This document shows, piece after piece, positions 34,258-47,005 of a stretch of 64,000 nucleotides of DNA. The notes under the pieces are model-generated. The model saw only the letters and a list, made by a program, of their open reading frames with translations. It searched no databases and had not been told where the DNA came from. Positions within the stretch are counted from its first letter, which is position 1; each line of letters starts with the position of its first letter. This DNA comes from Aspidapion aeneum (taxonomy: Eukaryota; Arthropoda; Insecta; Coleoptera; Brentidae): contig OY755039.1 of assembly GCA_963576565.1 (NCBI GenBank), forward strand, positions 137,205,369 through 137,269,368, given 5' to 3'. The translations under genes were made by a program, and so were the position numbers.

Positions 34258-35310
34258 AGGGGGGGTGGCCGGGGCCCGGCCCCCCCCAAGCCTTAGATTT
34301 TTTTGCATATTTTCGACATATTTGGATGATTCTACCAAAAGTGGGCTATATGGATATCATTTTTGGTCATTGCCTTTAAATAACAGTACAGCACAGTAAA
34401 TAATTTTGTTTTTTTAAATTTATGTAACTAATTAGGTGTAAGCTAAGAAACATTTATTTTCCTGAATTTTAGGAATTATTGCATAAAAATTCCAGAGGGA
34501 TGAGTACCAGAGGAATGAGTTTTTTAATGGTTTTCCAATTTAAATCAAAATCTATTTAGACTACTTAACTTAAGTTTTATATAAACAAAGTTCCTATACT
34601 TATAATTTTAAAACACTCAACAAAAAAATTATACTATTGATATCAGTCGAATATTTACTTTCCAGAGGGATGATAATTGAAGCGTTCCATTTTGATTTCT
34701 CCGAAATCCGAAAAAACTAATTTTCTGCCGAAAATAAAAAGATCTATAACTTAAACCAAACTAAAGTTGACATTATCTGTCACAACTTGTCACCCTCACA
34801 AGTAAATTAGATATCCAGGGCCGTCTCTTTCTCTAGAAATTAACCGGTGGTATTCACGAATATTGTGTTATTAAACATCGAGCACGTTTAAAATTGTAAA
34901 ATTTTCCGGAGAAGATGTAAATTCGGATTTTCAAAAACATGACTGCAAACTTAAGTTTTATCAATTTTTTGATAAATAGTTAAAGACTTGGTTAAATATT
35001 ATTTATTAGGATATTTTTTTCAATTTGAGTTTTTAATATTTGGTTTGGGACTACACCAGAGGAATGAGGTATTTGCTTTGTAATAAAAAAAATTAACTCA
35101 AATGCTCCATAAAGAAAACATTTCGTTTTAAATCTTATAACTAAAACTATGCTTCATTTGCAGTCTGTGTTTGAAAAATATGCATTCCCACTCCACAGCA
35201 CCATTTTTGTAGAATCATCCATTTTAGAAAAAAACACATAAAATAGCTTAAAATTTGACATCATGAGGCTTCGGGCCCCCCCCCAAGACATATTCCTGGG
35301 TGCGCCACTG
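34258..35310. mobile_element. hAT-type MITE carrying a nested element
   Basis: Left part (GGGGCCCGGCCCCCCCCAAG, CCTTAGATTTTTTT) and right part (GACATATTCCTGGGTGCGCC, ACTG at 35310) are contiguous in the related copy at 43988-44144. Here they are separated by the insertion 34323-35221. Confidence 0.8.
34323..35221 (+). mobile_element. 899-bp MITE, TGGATGATTCTAC ends (copy 1)
   Basis: Inverted ends TGGATGATTCTACCAAAA and its near complement. A second copy lies inverted at 40078-40993. Internal motif CCAGAGG(G/A)ATGA recurs several times. Non-coding. Confidence 0.88.
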
Positions 35311-35596
35311 TAATTATTATAATTGAAGTTGCTTGGAACAAATTATTTGATTTAGTAATTGATTACAGCCGGAAGTCGTTATGAGTTTTACCTAGTCGCG
35401 TACGGTAAAGTAATTACTATAACAGGGGGAAGATTATTATAGTTTGTCCATTTTAAAGAATAAATAAGCGCAAAAAAGTATTTGTCTGAAAATAATATTG
35501 GTCATCTTAACAAGATAATTATTTAAAAGAAAAGTGGTCCTAATATTTATTGCTAAACATTTTAGTCAAAATTCTTATTTTATTTTATTTTTTCAG

Positions 35597-35720
35597 TTGC
35601 TCTTAAGGAAAAAGGCAGCAGAAGAACTGAAAAAAGAACAAGAACGGAAGGCTGCCGAGAGAAGGCGCATCATTGAGGAACGTTGCGGTAAACCAAAACT
35701 TATCGACGACGCCAATGAAG
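35597..35720 (+). CDS. wupA: troponin I constitutive exon 5 (IT-arm helix, troponin T contact)
   Basis: 124 nt: 41 codons plus one base (phase 1 out). Acceptor TTTTTTTCAG, donor GAAG|GTAAGAT. The product starts LLLRKKAAEELKKEQERKAA, continues ERRRIIEERCG and ends KPKLIDDANE. The long charged helix corresponds to the start of the coiled-coil IT arm, where TnI pairs with troponin T; the Cys-Gly after EER is a family hallmark. The trailing G is completed by two bases from whichever exon 6 version is used. Just downstream (35838) a long-TIR transposon has landed in the intron, leaving the splice site intact. Confidence 0.95.
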
Positions 35721-35837
35721 GTAAGATCCTTTTGATTTTATTTTGATTTTTTCAGAAATAAATGCGGAAAATGAAATTCGTCAGAAGAAATCCTAAAGAG
35801 CAGAAGTAAACTGAATTTTGTTTTATGTTAGGAACTG

Positions 35838-37028
35838 GGGTAGGGGACAATTCGCCGCGGCCGATTCGCCGCGGGACAATTTGCCGCCGGCCGATTCACC
35901 GCGGGGACAATTCGCCGCGAGATTTTTTATTTTATGATGTTACCATTGGCAATTGTTTAAACAGTTTTATTTAGCTTGACTTCATATAATATATTTGTTT
36001 ATTTGTTTGATCATAACTTTTTTTAAACTTTTCCAACTAGGTATTTGGGGTTAGTATACAAGTCAATAATTTTTTCTATTAGAAAAATAAATAAAATAGC
36101 GGATCCAAAATGGCGGATTTTTCCATTTATGAACCGATTTGCATCAAACTCGGAACTTTAAGATCTTTCAGGTCGCTGATTATTATTTTTAACTTAATTT
36201 TAAAAAATCAAAATGGCGGTTCCACAATGGCGCACTTTCTTATTTATAAACCGATTTGCCTCAAACTTGAAGCATCGCGGCGCCTAAGGTAACTAACTCA
36301 ATACAATTTTTAATCTAAATTTTAAAACCTGAAAATGGCAGATTCCTCGGGGCCTAGGCCCCCCCAAGCCTAAGATTTTTTTAGATATTTTTCACATATT
36401 TCGTGAATAAAAAGATTAAAGAGTATAAAATTTGCCATCATGAGGCTTCGCCCGCTCCCCCAGAGAAATCAGCCCCCCCCAATCAATTTTGAGGCAAATC
36501 GGTTTATAAACAAGAAAGTGCGCCATTGTGGAACTGCCATTTTGATTTTTTGTAAATTTTAGTTAAAAATAATAATCAGCGAGCTGAAAGTTCCGAGTTT
36601 GATGCAAATCGGTTTATAAATGGGAAAATCCGCCATTTTAGATCCATCATTTTCATTTTTTTAAATTTAAGTTAAAAATTGTATTATGTTACCTTAAGCG
36701 CCGCGATGTTTCAAGTTTGAGGCAAATCGGTTCATAAATTGGAAAATCCGCCATTTTATTTATTTTTCTAATAAAAAAAATGTTAAATTGTATTATACTA
36801 ACCACCAAATAACTAGTTAATAAAGTTTGAAAAAGTTATGATCAAACAAATAAACAAATATATTATATGAAGTCAAGCTAAATAAAACTGTTTAAACAAT
36901 TGCCAATGGTAATATCATTAAAAAAAAAATCTCGCGGCGAATTGTCCCCGCGGCGAATCGGCCGGCGGCGAATTGTCCCGCGGCGAATCGGCTGCGGCGA
37001 ATCGGCCGCGGCGAATTGCCCCATCCCC
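35838..37028. mobile_element. 1.19-kb long-TIR element with 9-bp target duplication (Mutator-like)
   Basis: Flanked directly by TAGGAACTG on both sides (35829-35837 and 37029-37037). Arms of about 490 bp: outer parts carry ATTCGCCGCGG repeats, inner parts carry AAATGGCGGATTTT / CCGATTTGC blocks, all inverted in the right arm. A piece of the hAT-type MITE family (36340-36484) fills the centre. A 9-bp duplication with very long TIRs points to Mutator-like elements. Confidence 0.85.
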
Positions 37029-37233
37029 TAGGAACTGCTAGATTTTTATTCGTTTGTTGATAAAAAAAAATCAATTTTTGCTCTTAAAGGATTTTTTTGT
37101 AAAAATTATCGTCAGAGAAATGGTGACAGATTTTTTATTTGTAAAAATTTACACAATAAAAATTCTACCATGTCTCCGTGTCCATTTTTAAATAACATTT
37201 CATTTAAAAGTTATCGTTATTTTCTTTATGTAG

Positions 37234-37334
37234 AACAACTTAAAAGCATTTGCAAGCAATATTACGATAGAATCACAGGTCTTGAAAATGCCAAATGGGA
37301 CGTTGAGATCCAAGTTAGAAGGAAAGACTACGAG
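37234..37334 (+). CDS. wupA: troponin I alternative exon 6, version A
   Basis: 101 nt. It completes the split Gly/Glu codon and encodes 34 residues beginning EQLKSICKQYYDRITGLENA and ending KWDVEIQVRRKDYE. Acceptor TTTCTTTATGTAG, donor GAG|GTTAGAA. The C..YY.RI..LE..KWD..... pattern and the terminal KDYE match the variable IT-arm exon of insect TnI, which is chosen according to muscle type in Drosophila. It ends on a complete codon, as needed by the downstream exon (not in window). A dispersed MITE starts about 385 nt downstream. Confidence 0.93.
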
Positions 37335-37719
37335 GTTAGAAAGATTGGCGATCGGAGAATGCAATCTACAATGTTTTCTTTTCACACACTCTTCTTCTTA
37401 CTACTTGCACGAACTTTTGGCTAAAAAAAAAATCTTTTTAAAAAGCTGTGCTTTAATAAATAATAGCGAGCGATTGAACAATTTTCTTTAAATAAGTGTT
37501 TATAAAATAATTATTTGTCTCCTGTTTAATCCAATCTCAATAACGTCAAAAATTATTTTCAAGTGGAAAAATTGCTTGGTCAGGAATTTGTGCTTCTAAT
37601 TTTTAAACTAAATATGATATAATAACAAATAAGTGTAATACGTAATCAAGTTTATCCTAAAAACATAAACAAAATATAAAATATTCACATTGAAAGGCTC
37701 CACCAATAAGCCATTAAGT

Positions 37720-38209
37720 ATGGTGATTGCAAAGTCAATTGAACAAAAATAAAAACCAACCATCGGCATAATCCTTTATAGAAAGTAACATAGGCGGCGG
37801 TAAATATACTCATTAAAATTATTTCATTTTATTATGGCGTAAACTAAACAAATAAAAATAAAAATAGGTAATAAAACTTACTATTCCACCACAGGAACGA
37901 CACTGATTTATTTTCTAACTCTGCATACTGCCGACTATAGAGGTCCCGAAAGGCACACCCGAAAGCAATTAAAAGCGCCATCAAAAAAATCTGCCAAACA
38001 GGTGCCGTCCATCCACCTGGGCTCGGTCGCTCGAAAAACAAATACCTTGTGGTCGGACCGAGAAGAGCCGCGGCTCTTCTCTGTCGGTAGGGTTGAACTT
38101 ATACCAGGATCATTTTATATAAATTTTGAAGGGCAGAATCAAGAAAAATTCCATGAAATCGATAGAACCCCGTATTAGGAGGTATTTCAATTGACTTTGC
38201 AAAGACTTT
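37720..38209 (+). mobile_element. 490-bp MITE, copy 1 (others at 57270 and 58155)
   Basis: Starts TATGGTGATTGCAAAGTCAA and ends TTCAATTGACTTTGCAAAGA (inverted GCAAAGTCAATTGAA ends). Shares GGTCCCGAAAGGCACACCCG and GGACCGAGAAGAGCCGCGG with the other copies. Minus-strand frame FFERPSPGGWTAPVWQIFL is kept in the third copy, but no family is recognised. Confidence 0.88.
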
Positions 38210-40077
38210 ACCTGTAGAAGTTTATTTTTTAGTTTAAAAACCACTGAACCAATTAATTATAAATGTGCTAAAATATTATCCATGGGTTCTATTGTCCTAC
38301 AACGGCAATTTTTTTTTAGATTGTGTGTTTAATAACTAAAAATAAAAGATACTACAAATAGCCTTATTTATATCACTGCGCGCAATTCTTTAAAAAAACA
38401 CAAAATGAGTTAAAACAGAGAAAGGGAGAAAGAGAGAAACCGATTTGTTTTATGAAAACACCATGTATTGAACTAATTTTTCAAAATATAGTTAGCACTT
38501 TGTTTTGAAGTGAAAGTTGTCAATTTTTTTTACAGTTTTAAATTGAGCAGGTCCCACTTAAAGTAAATCCATCAACATTAATTGTATTTTTCCTAAAACA
38601 GGAAAATTATTTTTTTTTCTTGAATTTGGCAGCATTAGATTCTGAAATATATACGTTTTTCCAGCTTTTTCTTAAAATACCCACGGAACTGTAACATATA
38701 CCCTACAAATTTACTCAACTAATCGGTTGTCATCATGAATATCACAAAATGCTCAAGGATGACAGCTTGTCATCACTTGACTATCAAAACTAGGATTCCT
38801 ATAGATATCAAATCCATTATAAAAAAAAAAATTAAGACCATATTTTTGGGTTCAGGTAAAAAACTCGGACTATTAGGTCAGGTGCCTTATACAGATTGTA
38901 ATTTAAATCATGCATAAGCTGTTTACTTGTACTTTAAGGGGTGAAAAATAATTTTTTCCCTATTACATCTCTATTTTTTTGGATACAGTGTGTCAAAATT
39001 GTAATTTTTTTTCAATTTACATTATAACTTTCTTAAAACCTACAACAAACAATCAAAATCTTGTAAAATTTGCACTTAAATAAAAGTATAGGTAAGGCTT
39101 AAAATTATTTAAAAAAGAATTAAAATGCAAATTATTATAAAAAAACTATTTTTTTTTAACAGATCATTAAATGTGCTGCTAATATTACTATTTTCTATAA
39201 TTATTTAGGAGCCCTTAGGTACATCCCATTTTTTTAAATAAATTTAATAATTCATTAAAAAATATATTTTCAAATAAACTGACAAATTTGGATCTAATTT
39301 TAAAAAAAGCAATAAAACATTTATTGATTAGAATGAATGACAAAATTATTTAAAGTTGCAAAATTTGTCATTTTTATAATTTACAGTTTCTCTTCTTCAT
39401 ACTTGAAAAATCTTGGGACCCAAAAACTTTTGACCAAACGCTATTTAATTTTTTGTCTACTTTTGGTGTTAGGTTGGCTAAATACGGATGCATCCAATTT
39501 GAAAAAAAAATAATTATTTTTAAACTTTTTGCTAAAGGAAAGCCAAATTTCTGCCCAACGCAACGCGTCGCCGTATAAATCGGGTGTAAACAGAATGTTT
39601 CAAATTGAAAATCACTCGCTATTAGTTTTTATGAATTTATTTTTGAGAAAAATCTCAGCATGAAAGGTCATTGGCACAGATATAAAGCGGCATATAATTT
39701 TTCTTCTAAACTTGGCCAATTTTAAAAAAAGCTTATTGCTTTTGAAAATGAGAAACTGCACGAAAAATTTTCTTACAATTAACTATCCCCTCTATAGGTA
39801 TTTTTAATCTTACTCCATTTGAAAGTGCTGGGTAACAAAATTGATTGTATAATCAACAAAAAATTAACAGCTATCGTTTGCATATATGACAACCGGACGT
39901 GAAGTCATCTTTGTTTCAGTTTTCTTGACATGGACTACATAAAATTTCGACAACTTTGACATGTGGTTACTACTACCAAAAGAGTTTTTGAAGCATATTT
40001 AAAACTGTCACTTTAAAATAGTCGTCAGTCAAAATTTAAAACGTTAATTTTATTTTAACCTTATTTTACAAAATATA
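38210..40077. other. troponin intron, AT-rich, no feature recognised
   Basis: No exon-like block. In particular, no fourth version of exon 6 is found between versions A and B. Confidence 0.5.
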
Positions 40078-40993
40078 TGGATGATTCTACAAAAATGGTG
40101 CTGTGGAGTGGGAATGCATATTTTTCAAACACAGACTGCAAATGAAGCATAGTTTTAGTTATAAGATTTAAAACGAAATGTTTTCTTTATGGAGCATTTG
40201 AGTTTAATGTATAAAAAAAATTGCAAGTTTATAATTTTTTTTATTAGAAAGCAAATACCTCATTCCTCTGGTGTAGTCCCAAAATAAAGATTAAAAACTC
40301 AGATTGAAAAAAATATCCTAATAAATAATATTTAACCAAATCTTAACTATTTATCAAAAAATTGATAAAACTTAAGTTTGCAGTCATATTTTTGAAAATC
40401 CGAATTTACATCTTCCCGGAAAATTTTACAATTTTAATCGTGCTCCATTTTTAATAACACAATATTTGTGAATACCACCGGTTAATTTCTAGAGAAAGAG
40501 ACGGCCCTGGATATCTAATTTACTTGTGAAGATGACAAGTTTTGACAGATAATGTCAACTTTAGTTTGGTTTAAGTTATAGATCTTTTTATTTTCGGCAG
40601 AAAATTAGATTTTTCGGAGAAATCATAAAGGAACGCTTCAATTATCATTCCTCTGGCAAGTAAATATTCGACTAATGTCAATAGTATAATTTTTTTGTCG
40701 ATTGTTTTAAAATTATAAGTATAGGAACTTTGTTTATATAAAACTTAAGTTAAGTAGTCTAAATAGATTTTGATTTAAATTGGAAAACCATTAAAAAATC
40801 ATCCTCTGGTACTCATTCCTCTGGCATTTTTATGCAATAATTCCTAAAATTTGGGAAAATAAATGTTTCTTACCTTACACCTAATTAGTTACATAAATTT
40901 AACAAAACAAAATTATTTACTGTGCTGTACTGTTATTTAAAGGCAATGACCAAAAATGATATCCATATAGCCCACTTTTGGTAGAATCATCCA
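40078..40993 (-). mobile_element. 916-bp MITE, TGGATGATTCTAC ends (copy 2, inverted)
   Basis: Reverse complement of 34323-35221 along its length, flanked by TATA on both sides. Confidence 0.9.
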
Positions 40994-41045
40994 TATACAT
41001 ATTTTGTATGTTGGAGTATATTGATTTTTATAATTTTTACCTACT

Positions 41046-41079
41046 CGCGTGCGGTAAAGTAATTACTTTACCGCACGCG
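41046..41079. repeat. perfect 34-bp palindrome
   Basis: Arms CGCGTGCGGTAAAGTAA and its exact complement with no spacer. Related GTGCGGTAAAGTA occurs at about 41294 and CGTACGGTAAAGTAATTACT at 35400, so it is part of a dispersed element. Confidence 0.9.
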
Positions 41080-41911
41080 CACCACTTAGAAACCTTAGCA
41101 ACGCATCAATAAGACAGCTTCAATATTTGTTTACATTTCAATTCCATTTAATTTAACATGTTTATTTATAAATTACATTCAAGTTTTTGAAAAAAAAGGT
41201 ACTCATAGGTAAAATATTGTACCTAACCCATGCGGAAAGTGTCTTTACCACCCTTGACGTCTTGACCGAACTCCGCTCCGCAACTGCCGTCGCGTGCGGT
41301 AAAGTATCACTTTCCGCATTTGTTAGGTAAATAACTATTAATAAATGCTTCAAAAAATCTGACTACAACGAAAGGTCAAATAAACTTTCAAAAACTCCCT
41401 GTTATGAGTGATTCACTGTAACCAAACGATAGCTATCTTACCCTGTTTTCGAATACCTGAGGCTGAACCGAGGCGTCCTCTACATAATGTGATAAAATAT
41501 TGTTTAAATTTAATTTGAGGATGTGGCAGAAGAAGAAGGTTTTGCGACTTTCCATTTTCATGGAAACAAAGGTATAAAGAGACAAGTAAAAATGTTAAAT
41601 GTCGTAGACAATTTCAGATATTCCCTAATATTATTTTAGATATGATGACCATTGGGAATAACGGGCTAGGGATCTAAGCTTGGAATATGATAAAAATGAG
41701 GAATTTAAAATTTAATGAAAAAAGACGTCACTTAAGATTTTTTATGAGCTATATTTGCGGTCACAACTTTCTTTTGGGATTCCAATCGACAACTAACTAT
41801 TTTTCCTATGTAGGATTTTATCTTATGAGATATCTTGTTCTTCTTACTTCTTTTACCTTTTGACTAAAACTCAATTATGCTTTTCTTTTAAGCCCGTGCT
41901 CGTTTTTTCTA

Positions 41912-42350
41912 TACAGGGTATAACTAAATATATGTAAAACATTTAAGGGGGTGACGGGCAAAAAATCGAGGAGACATTTTTTGTTTACAATGAAACAGGC
42001 TATCGGGAATACATTTTTAAAGGGTAAACAAATAATAAGACAAAAAGTTACATTGGAAATAAATTTTAGGGGTTGCGTTTTCCACTCTTTACAACCATGG
42101 GTAAACCAAATAAATTACTGGCTAAGTGTCTTTTTGGTAGTAGAAAATGTCAGGTTAATTTCAAAATTCTAACTTTCTTTCTTAGTGCTTGAGAAAAAAA
42201 TTGTTAAACAAATTTCATGTACCCCCTTTAAGGGGCTGTATCTTAACAAGGGATGCTCCAATGACGTTTCTTTATATAAAAGATCCTATCTTTTTTTCGA
42301 TGAGGAATCACCCCTTTAAATGTTTTACACTTATTTAGTTACACCCTGTA
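41912..42350. mobile_element. 439-bp TA-flanked MITE
   Basis: Inverted ends TACAGGGTATAACTAAATA (left) and TACAGGGTGTAACTAAATA (right, inverted), followed by TGTAAAACATTTAAAGGGG in both arms. Confidence 0.9.
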
Positions 42351-42789
42351 TAGTTCCGCCTTCAGTTAATTATTCCTAAAAAAATAGTTAGTCTAATTAA
42401 CAAACCTGAAAATACAAACAATTAAACCCAACAGCCTTAGTTTGCTAGTCACTGTTAAGCAATAAAAAACACACATTTGGTTTTCTTTAAAAAAAACTAT
42501 TTAAGAAAGCTATATCAATAGAAGGAAAATAAAAACAATTTTACTGCAAATGTAGCCCAGAAAAATCACTTTTTAACGTTTTTTTTTTAATATCTTTATT
42601 TTTAGAGAAAATGCTTTAAGTTAATTCTTTATGTGGTTTTTCTTGTCCGAGCTGGAGGAAACTAACACTACTGTCACGGATCACCTTTGTTAGGTGATCC
42701 GTGCTACTTTGCAACTTTTTCTATTAGTATAACTTACTTAGTATAGACCAATAGTACATAGTATAAGTATAAAAATTTGATACGTTTAG

Positions 42790-42890
42790 GTACAATAAAA
42801 CAGGTTTGCGAGGCGTACTACAGGCGCATTTGCGAGTTGGAAAATAAGAAATACGACCTCGAGAAAGAGGTGGAATTCCGAGATTTTCAG
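42790..42890 (+). CDS. wupA: troponin I alternative exon 6, version B
   Basis: 101 nt, same phases as the other two versions. Codons read GTIKQVCEAYYRRICELENK then KYDLEKEVEFRDFQ. I set the start at the AG of TACGTTTAG (ending 42789), not at the internal ACAG 13 nt later, because only the first gives the full 34 codons and the phase required after exon 5. The donor is CAG|GTCAGA. It contains two cysteines (VC and IC) and ends in RDFQ, distinct from KDYE and KDAE in the other versions. Which muscle uses it cannot be read from sequence. Confidence 0.93.
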
Positions 42891-43498
42891 GTCAGAAAGA
42901 GCCCATTTTGTTAAAAATTATTTAATGTATTCGCACGTCACAATAATACTCGGCACTGCGCGTAGGCTTGTATACTACATTTTGTGCATTTCTTTACTGC
43001 TTAACAAGAAATACTGGAAATGTGGAAAATTTTCCAACCTAAAAATTTCATAGGCACGCAATATATAAATTCCTTAAAACGTACCAGTCAGAACAATTTA
43101 ATTACATTTGATTCGGCATAATATTGGGAAAAGAAACAGTTATAATTTTTTTGTTATTGTTTTGTTACTATTTTTAAATTTTTCTGCGAAAGATAGAAAA
43201 GGAAAATTAAAAAACAGAAAATGTATTTTGTGAGAGGATAAATACAATGACAACATATATTTTTTCTTGCTAATTCTGCTTGCTCAGAAAGCAAGTCACT
43301 TGCCTTTAGAGCATTACATCCTGGCAACAGTTGTAACCCAATGTATAGAATTGGACCAGATTGATAACAGCAAAAAAGTTGACTCTACTTATCCAGTGTT
43401 TTAGGCTTAAGTGCTCCTTGATTAGGCACCCTCAGGCAGTTTATTCCGTAAATTCTTCCCTGCAGCTAAATGTTTACTGCAACGGCGGTTACCATTGT
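42891..43498. other. troponin intron after exon 6B, no feature recognised
   Basis: AT-rich, ordinary intron sequence. Confidence 0.5.
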
Positions 43499-44557
43499 TA
43501 CTTAGAACATTGAACTACTAGAAGCAGCATAACCTCAAACCATAGGCAGGTCTGCTTAAGTAAATGATCTCCAGACATTGTTGTCAAGTCAATTTGAAAA
43601 CATTCCTAAACCTTTAATGATACAAACATTTCTTTGTAAATCTTAAAAATAATACAAACCCATAATACAGCATTAAACCGGAGAATACTTTTTTATATTA
43701 AAAATGATTCAACATTCTATTGTAGCAAGTATATTATTTTTTGAATCTCAGTAGTAATAATACAAAATCGTGCAGGTATAATACATTTAAAACAATGTGG
43801 CAGCTTAAGAACCGGCTGTTTACTACGCCATCTTTTTTGTTTACAGATAAAGAAGCTGTTTCCTTACTTGTAAAAGGACCGTTTATTTCCTACGGCATTG
43901 GATGTTTTACACACCTCGCACTTTTTTACCATATTGACTTTAACACAAAAAAAACAATAAAAAAATCACAATATCTCAGGTTTTTAACATGAGCGCACCC
44001 CCCTCAAGCCTTAGATTTTTTTACACATTTTCCAAATTTTTCGTGAAAAAACACAAAAAATAGCCTAAAATTGGACATCATGTGGCTTCTCCCCCCCCAA
44101 GAGGCCTCGCCCCCCCCCAAGACATATTCCTGGGTGCGCCACTGTTTTTTAGCACGGATCACGTTTTAGTCCACAACGATTGAAAATACAATGACGGCCA
44201 TCAACAACAACTAACAGTACGTCATCTACCACGCCGTTGTTGGCGAGGTTGCGCGCTGTTAATTTTTTCGAAAGTTTAAAGGACAAATATTATTAATTAA
44301 TGTAATTTGACAAAAGTAAAAATATTTTATTGTATTTATCTTGGTGAAACTAGTAAGATAGGCTTTAACATTTTATTTTAAATGAAAATAATGTTAATTA
44401 AAAAAAAAATACCGTTTATTTAATTATGCCTTTTTAGTTATCTTATCACATTATGTAAACGTGGCAATTTCGGTTCTTTTTCCCCCTGGCTCCTTTGTAA
44501 ATTTTAGACTCAATCAATAAGAAAGCATGCTGCTTCTACGGAGTTTAATGTTCGAAG
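43499..44557 (+). mobile_element. dispersed element, GAACATTGAACT family, copy 1
   Basis: Near-identical stretches recur at 53530 and 63560. The left end GAACATTGAACTACTAGAAG and the inverted right end GAACATTAAACTCCGTAGAA are imperfect terminal inverted repeats that share GTAGAAGCAGCAT. A hAT-type MITE is inserted at 43988-44144, and about 40 bp present in copies 2 and 3 is missing near 43815. Open frame from 43741 is not preserved as a protein. Confidence 0.85.
43988..44144. mobile_element. 157-bp hAT-type MITE inserted in the preceding element
   Basis: Absent from copy 2 at about 54030, where CACAGACTTTTTAGCACGG is continuous. Here a degenerate CTTTTTAG-like 8-mer stands on both sides. 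Ends (C)ATGAGCGCACCC and GGGTGCGCCACTG. Confidence 0.85.
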
Positions 44558-45117
44558 AGTAATTACAATTTTTTTAAGAGAAATCTCACTTCCCAGTTCT
44601 CCTATAGCAGTTATTCCAAAAATAATTTCTGCCGCATTAGTTTAAAGTATAGACCTATACTACGAACGGACTGGTCCTGTCGCATAAGCGCAATGCTGGT
44701 GGAGTGATTCCAGAGTGAGATAGGGCTAGTCAGGGCAAAACAAGGACAAAAACGCAATACAATGTATGGGAAAGACATCTTTTTTAAATTAAGTTGAAGC
44801 TTTGATAAGAAAAACCACTTTATTAAAAGTAAACAAGTTATTGCAATTGCTCTAGAATCTAGAAAGTTAAAGTTTTATACGAATTTTCATTTAAAAAAAT
44901 ACTTAAACTAATGACATTTCGTGCTTTATTTAGAAATGTGAAGGGCTTGTCAACCGCTGCTTTTGTTTATTTGTTTTTTTGCCAGTTTTTTTTATTAAAT
45001 TTGGAAAGAAATCTGTTAAAACTGCTCAGTGTCTTAAAACCATACTTTTTCTATCAGAGTAGGAAAAGTTCTAGAATTTTTTTGTTTTTCGACAAAAGCA
45101 CAACAAAAACAACAAAC

Positions 45118-45518
45118 TACACGGTAAAAAAATTAACTTAGATCAAAGCAAATTGCTTTGAAGTAAAATAATTTGTGCTTTCCTATTCAACAAGAAAATA
45201 TTTTCTTGATATAGCACAAAAAATGTCTTACCTCTTATTTTAATGTGAAACAGAAATTGTTTTATTATAAATTAGAACTGAATTAATCTAAGGCACCGTT
45301 TTCTCTGAAAGCAAAATATTACTTATATGAAGACAATTTGCTTTGTTACAAAATGGAATATACTGAATCAAAATAATAAAAGAAGAAAAATAAAGTCTCA
45401 TTTCAAGATTAAACGTTGCGTTGAACTAAAAAGAAATATTTTAATTCAAAACAAATTGTTTTAAGGTAAATCAAGAAAAAAACATGTTTTCATTGTAGAC
45501 AAAATTTTTTGCCGTGTA
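45118..45518 (+). mobile_element. 401-bp TA-flanked MITE (copy 1; inverted copy at 55968)
   Basis: Ends TACACGGTAAAAAAATT and TTTTTTGCCGTGTA. Interior has repeated AAATTGCTTT/ATTTGCTTTG motifs. Matches 55968-56378 in reverse complement. Confidence 0.9.
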
Positions 45519-47005
45519 ACAGTCTCCGCCATTTTGACAAAGGTCTGATAAAATCAAAGTGTGTTCGGTTCGGTTTGGTTTTTTGCCCTGACTAGCTCTG
45601 TCTTACTCTGGAATCAATTTTCGAGTATGAGAGCCAGTTCATTCGTATTATAGGTCAATCAGATACTATAAATTGACCAACGCCAACGATGCGGTTCATC
45701 TAATAAACTTTGAGATAACTACAGTTATAAGCTGGTTTTTATAACAATAACAAAGTCAATGAAAAAAGAAATGTCTCAAAAATTATGAAATAAACGGAAT
45801 GAAGTCAACATTCATTTTTGGAGGAGAATTAACAGAATAAGCGCCATTATCGCTTGGTGTCGGAGTGGTGACATCACAAATCTCAGTGAAAGCAATCCGA
45901 CTCCGAGCGTTTAACCCTCATATGCACCGTAAGCACTCAAGCGCGATTATGGGTCTAATCGCGATTAAGTCCTTGTTGCTCACATACAAAACAACAAAGA
46001 GGGTGAATGGATTAGCCAAGCCTTGTTACGGTGCATACCAGGGTAAGTTATGATCTTAGAGTAATAACATTTTATTACTCTAAGGTTATGATCAAAATCC
46101 GTATTACTGTTATAGTTAGTTATAAGGTTAGGCTGTCAAAATATGTTTTCAAATCATACCGGCTTAAGCTTGAGTAATAGAACTTGGTACGTATATCGGC
46201 ATTTAAGCACTGATCCTAAGGCCCAGGAGCTTATACATAATATCCCAATACCCATGGTAACTGCCCATTCATGATGCCTTGGGGTCTTTAGGCAAAAAAG
46301 ACCTGATTGGTTGCTTTCAAAGACATATGCATATTATTTCCATATAGTACGTATTATTGCAATACCTACGGTACCTTACGATGCAGAATACAATCATATT
46401 TGAAATAGCAATATCTATGGGTATAAGTCTATCCTTTTTGCGTTCCTTAAGATAAAACGTCCTTATACTTTTACACATGAATATTATTTTATTCTTGTAT
46501 TCATTACGTCAAATCATCGTCGTACAGTTGAGAAAAACTCAATCTATGTAAATTTGATATCCGTGCATTTTCGTACCTTTATTTCTGAATGTTTGCATCA
46601 AACACCAGCCATTGTGTAAATAGGTAACAGGGAGTATTGGAATATTACGTATATGCCCAGGAGCTGTAAGGAATTAACATCTTATTTTGACACCAGTTGA
46701 TAATCTGGGAATCCTCTCATTCTGAAAATCTTAAACTTGTCAATTTGATGAAATCATTGCCACAAAAATTTACTTGTTTTGAATTTGTAATGATTACATT
46801 TGATCAAACAGCTGGATTTTAAAAATTTATAGCGCCTATATAGAAGCCATCTATCCCTATGGAATAAAAATTTTGCTTTGCATAATCACACACCTAACAA
46901 TAATAAATTAATTAAGGTTAAAATAAGATAGCCCCTTACAACCCTTAGGGACCGGGAGCAAAGTATAAAGTATCTAAAATTAACGTCCACTGCGCCCTTT
47001 TGGTA
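45519..47005. other. troponin intron, no feature recognised
   Basis: AT-rich intron without a recognisable exon or element ends. Confidence 0.45.

Noticed and set aside
38210..40077. Search for a fourth version of exon 6
   Set aside because: No 101-nt block with the C..YY.RI..LE..K pattern found here or elsewhere in 35.7-64 kb.
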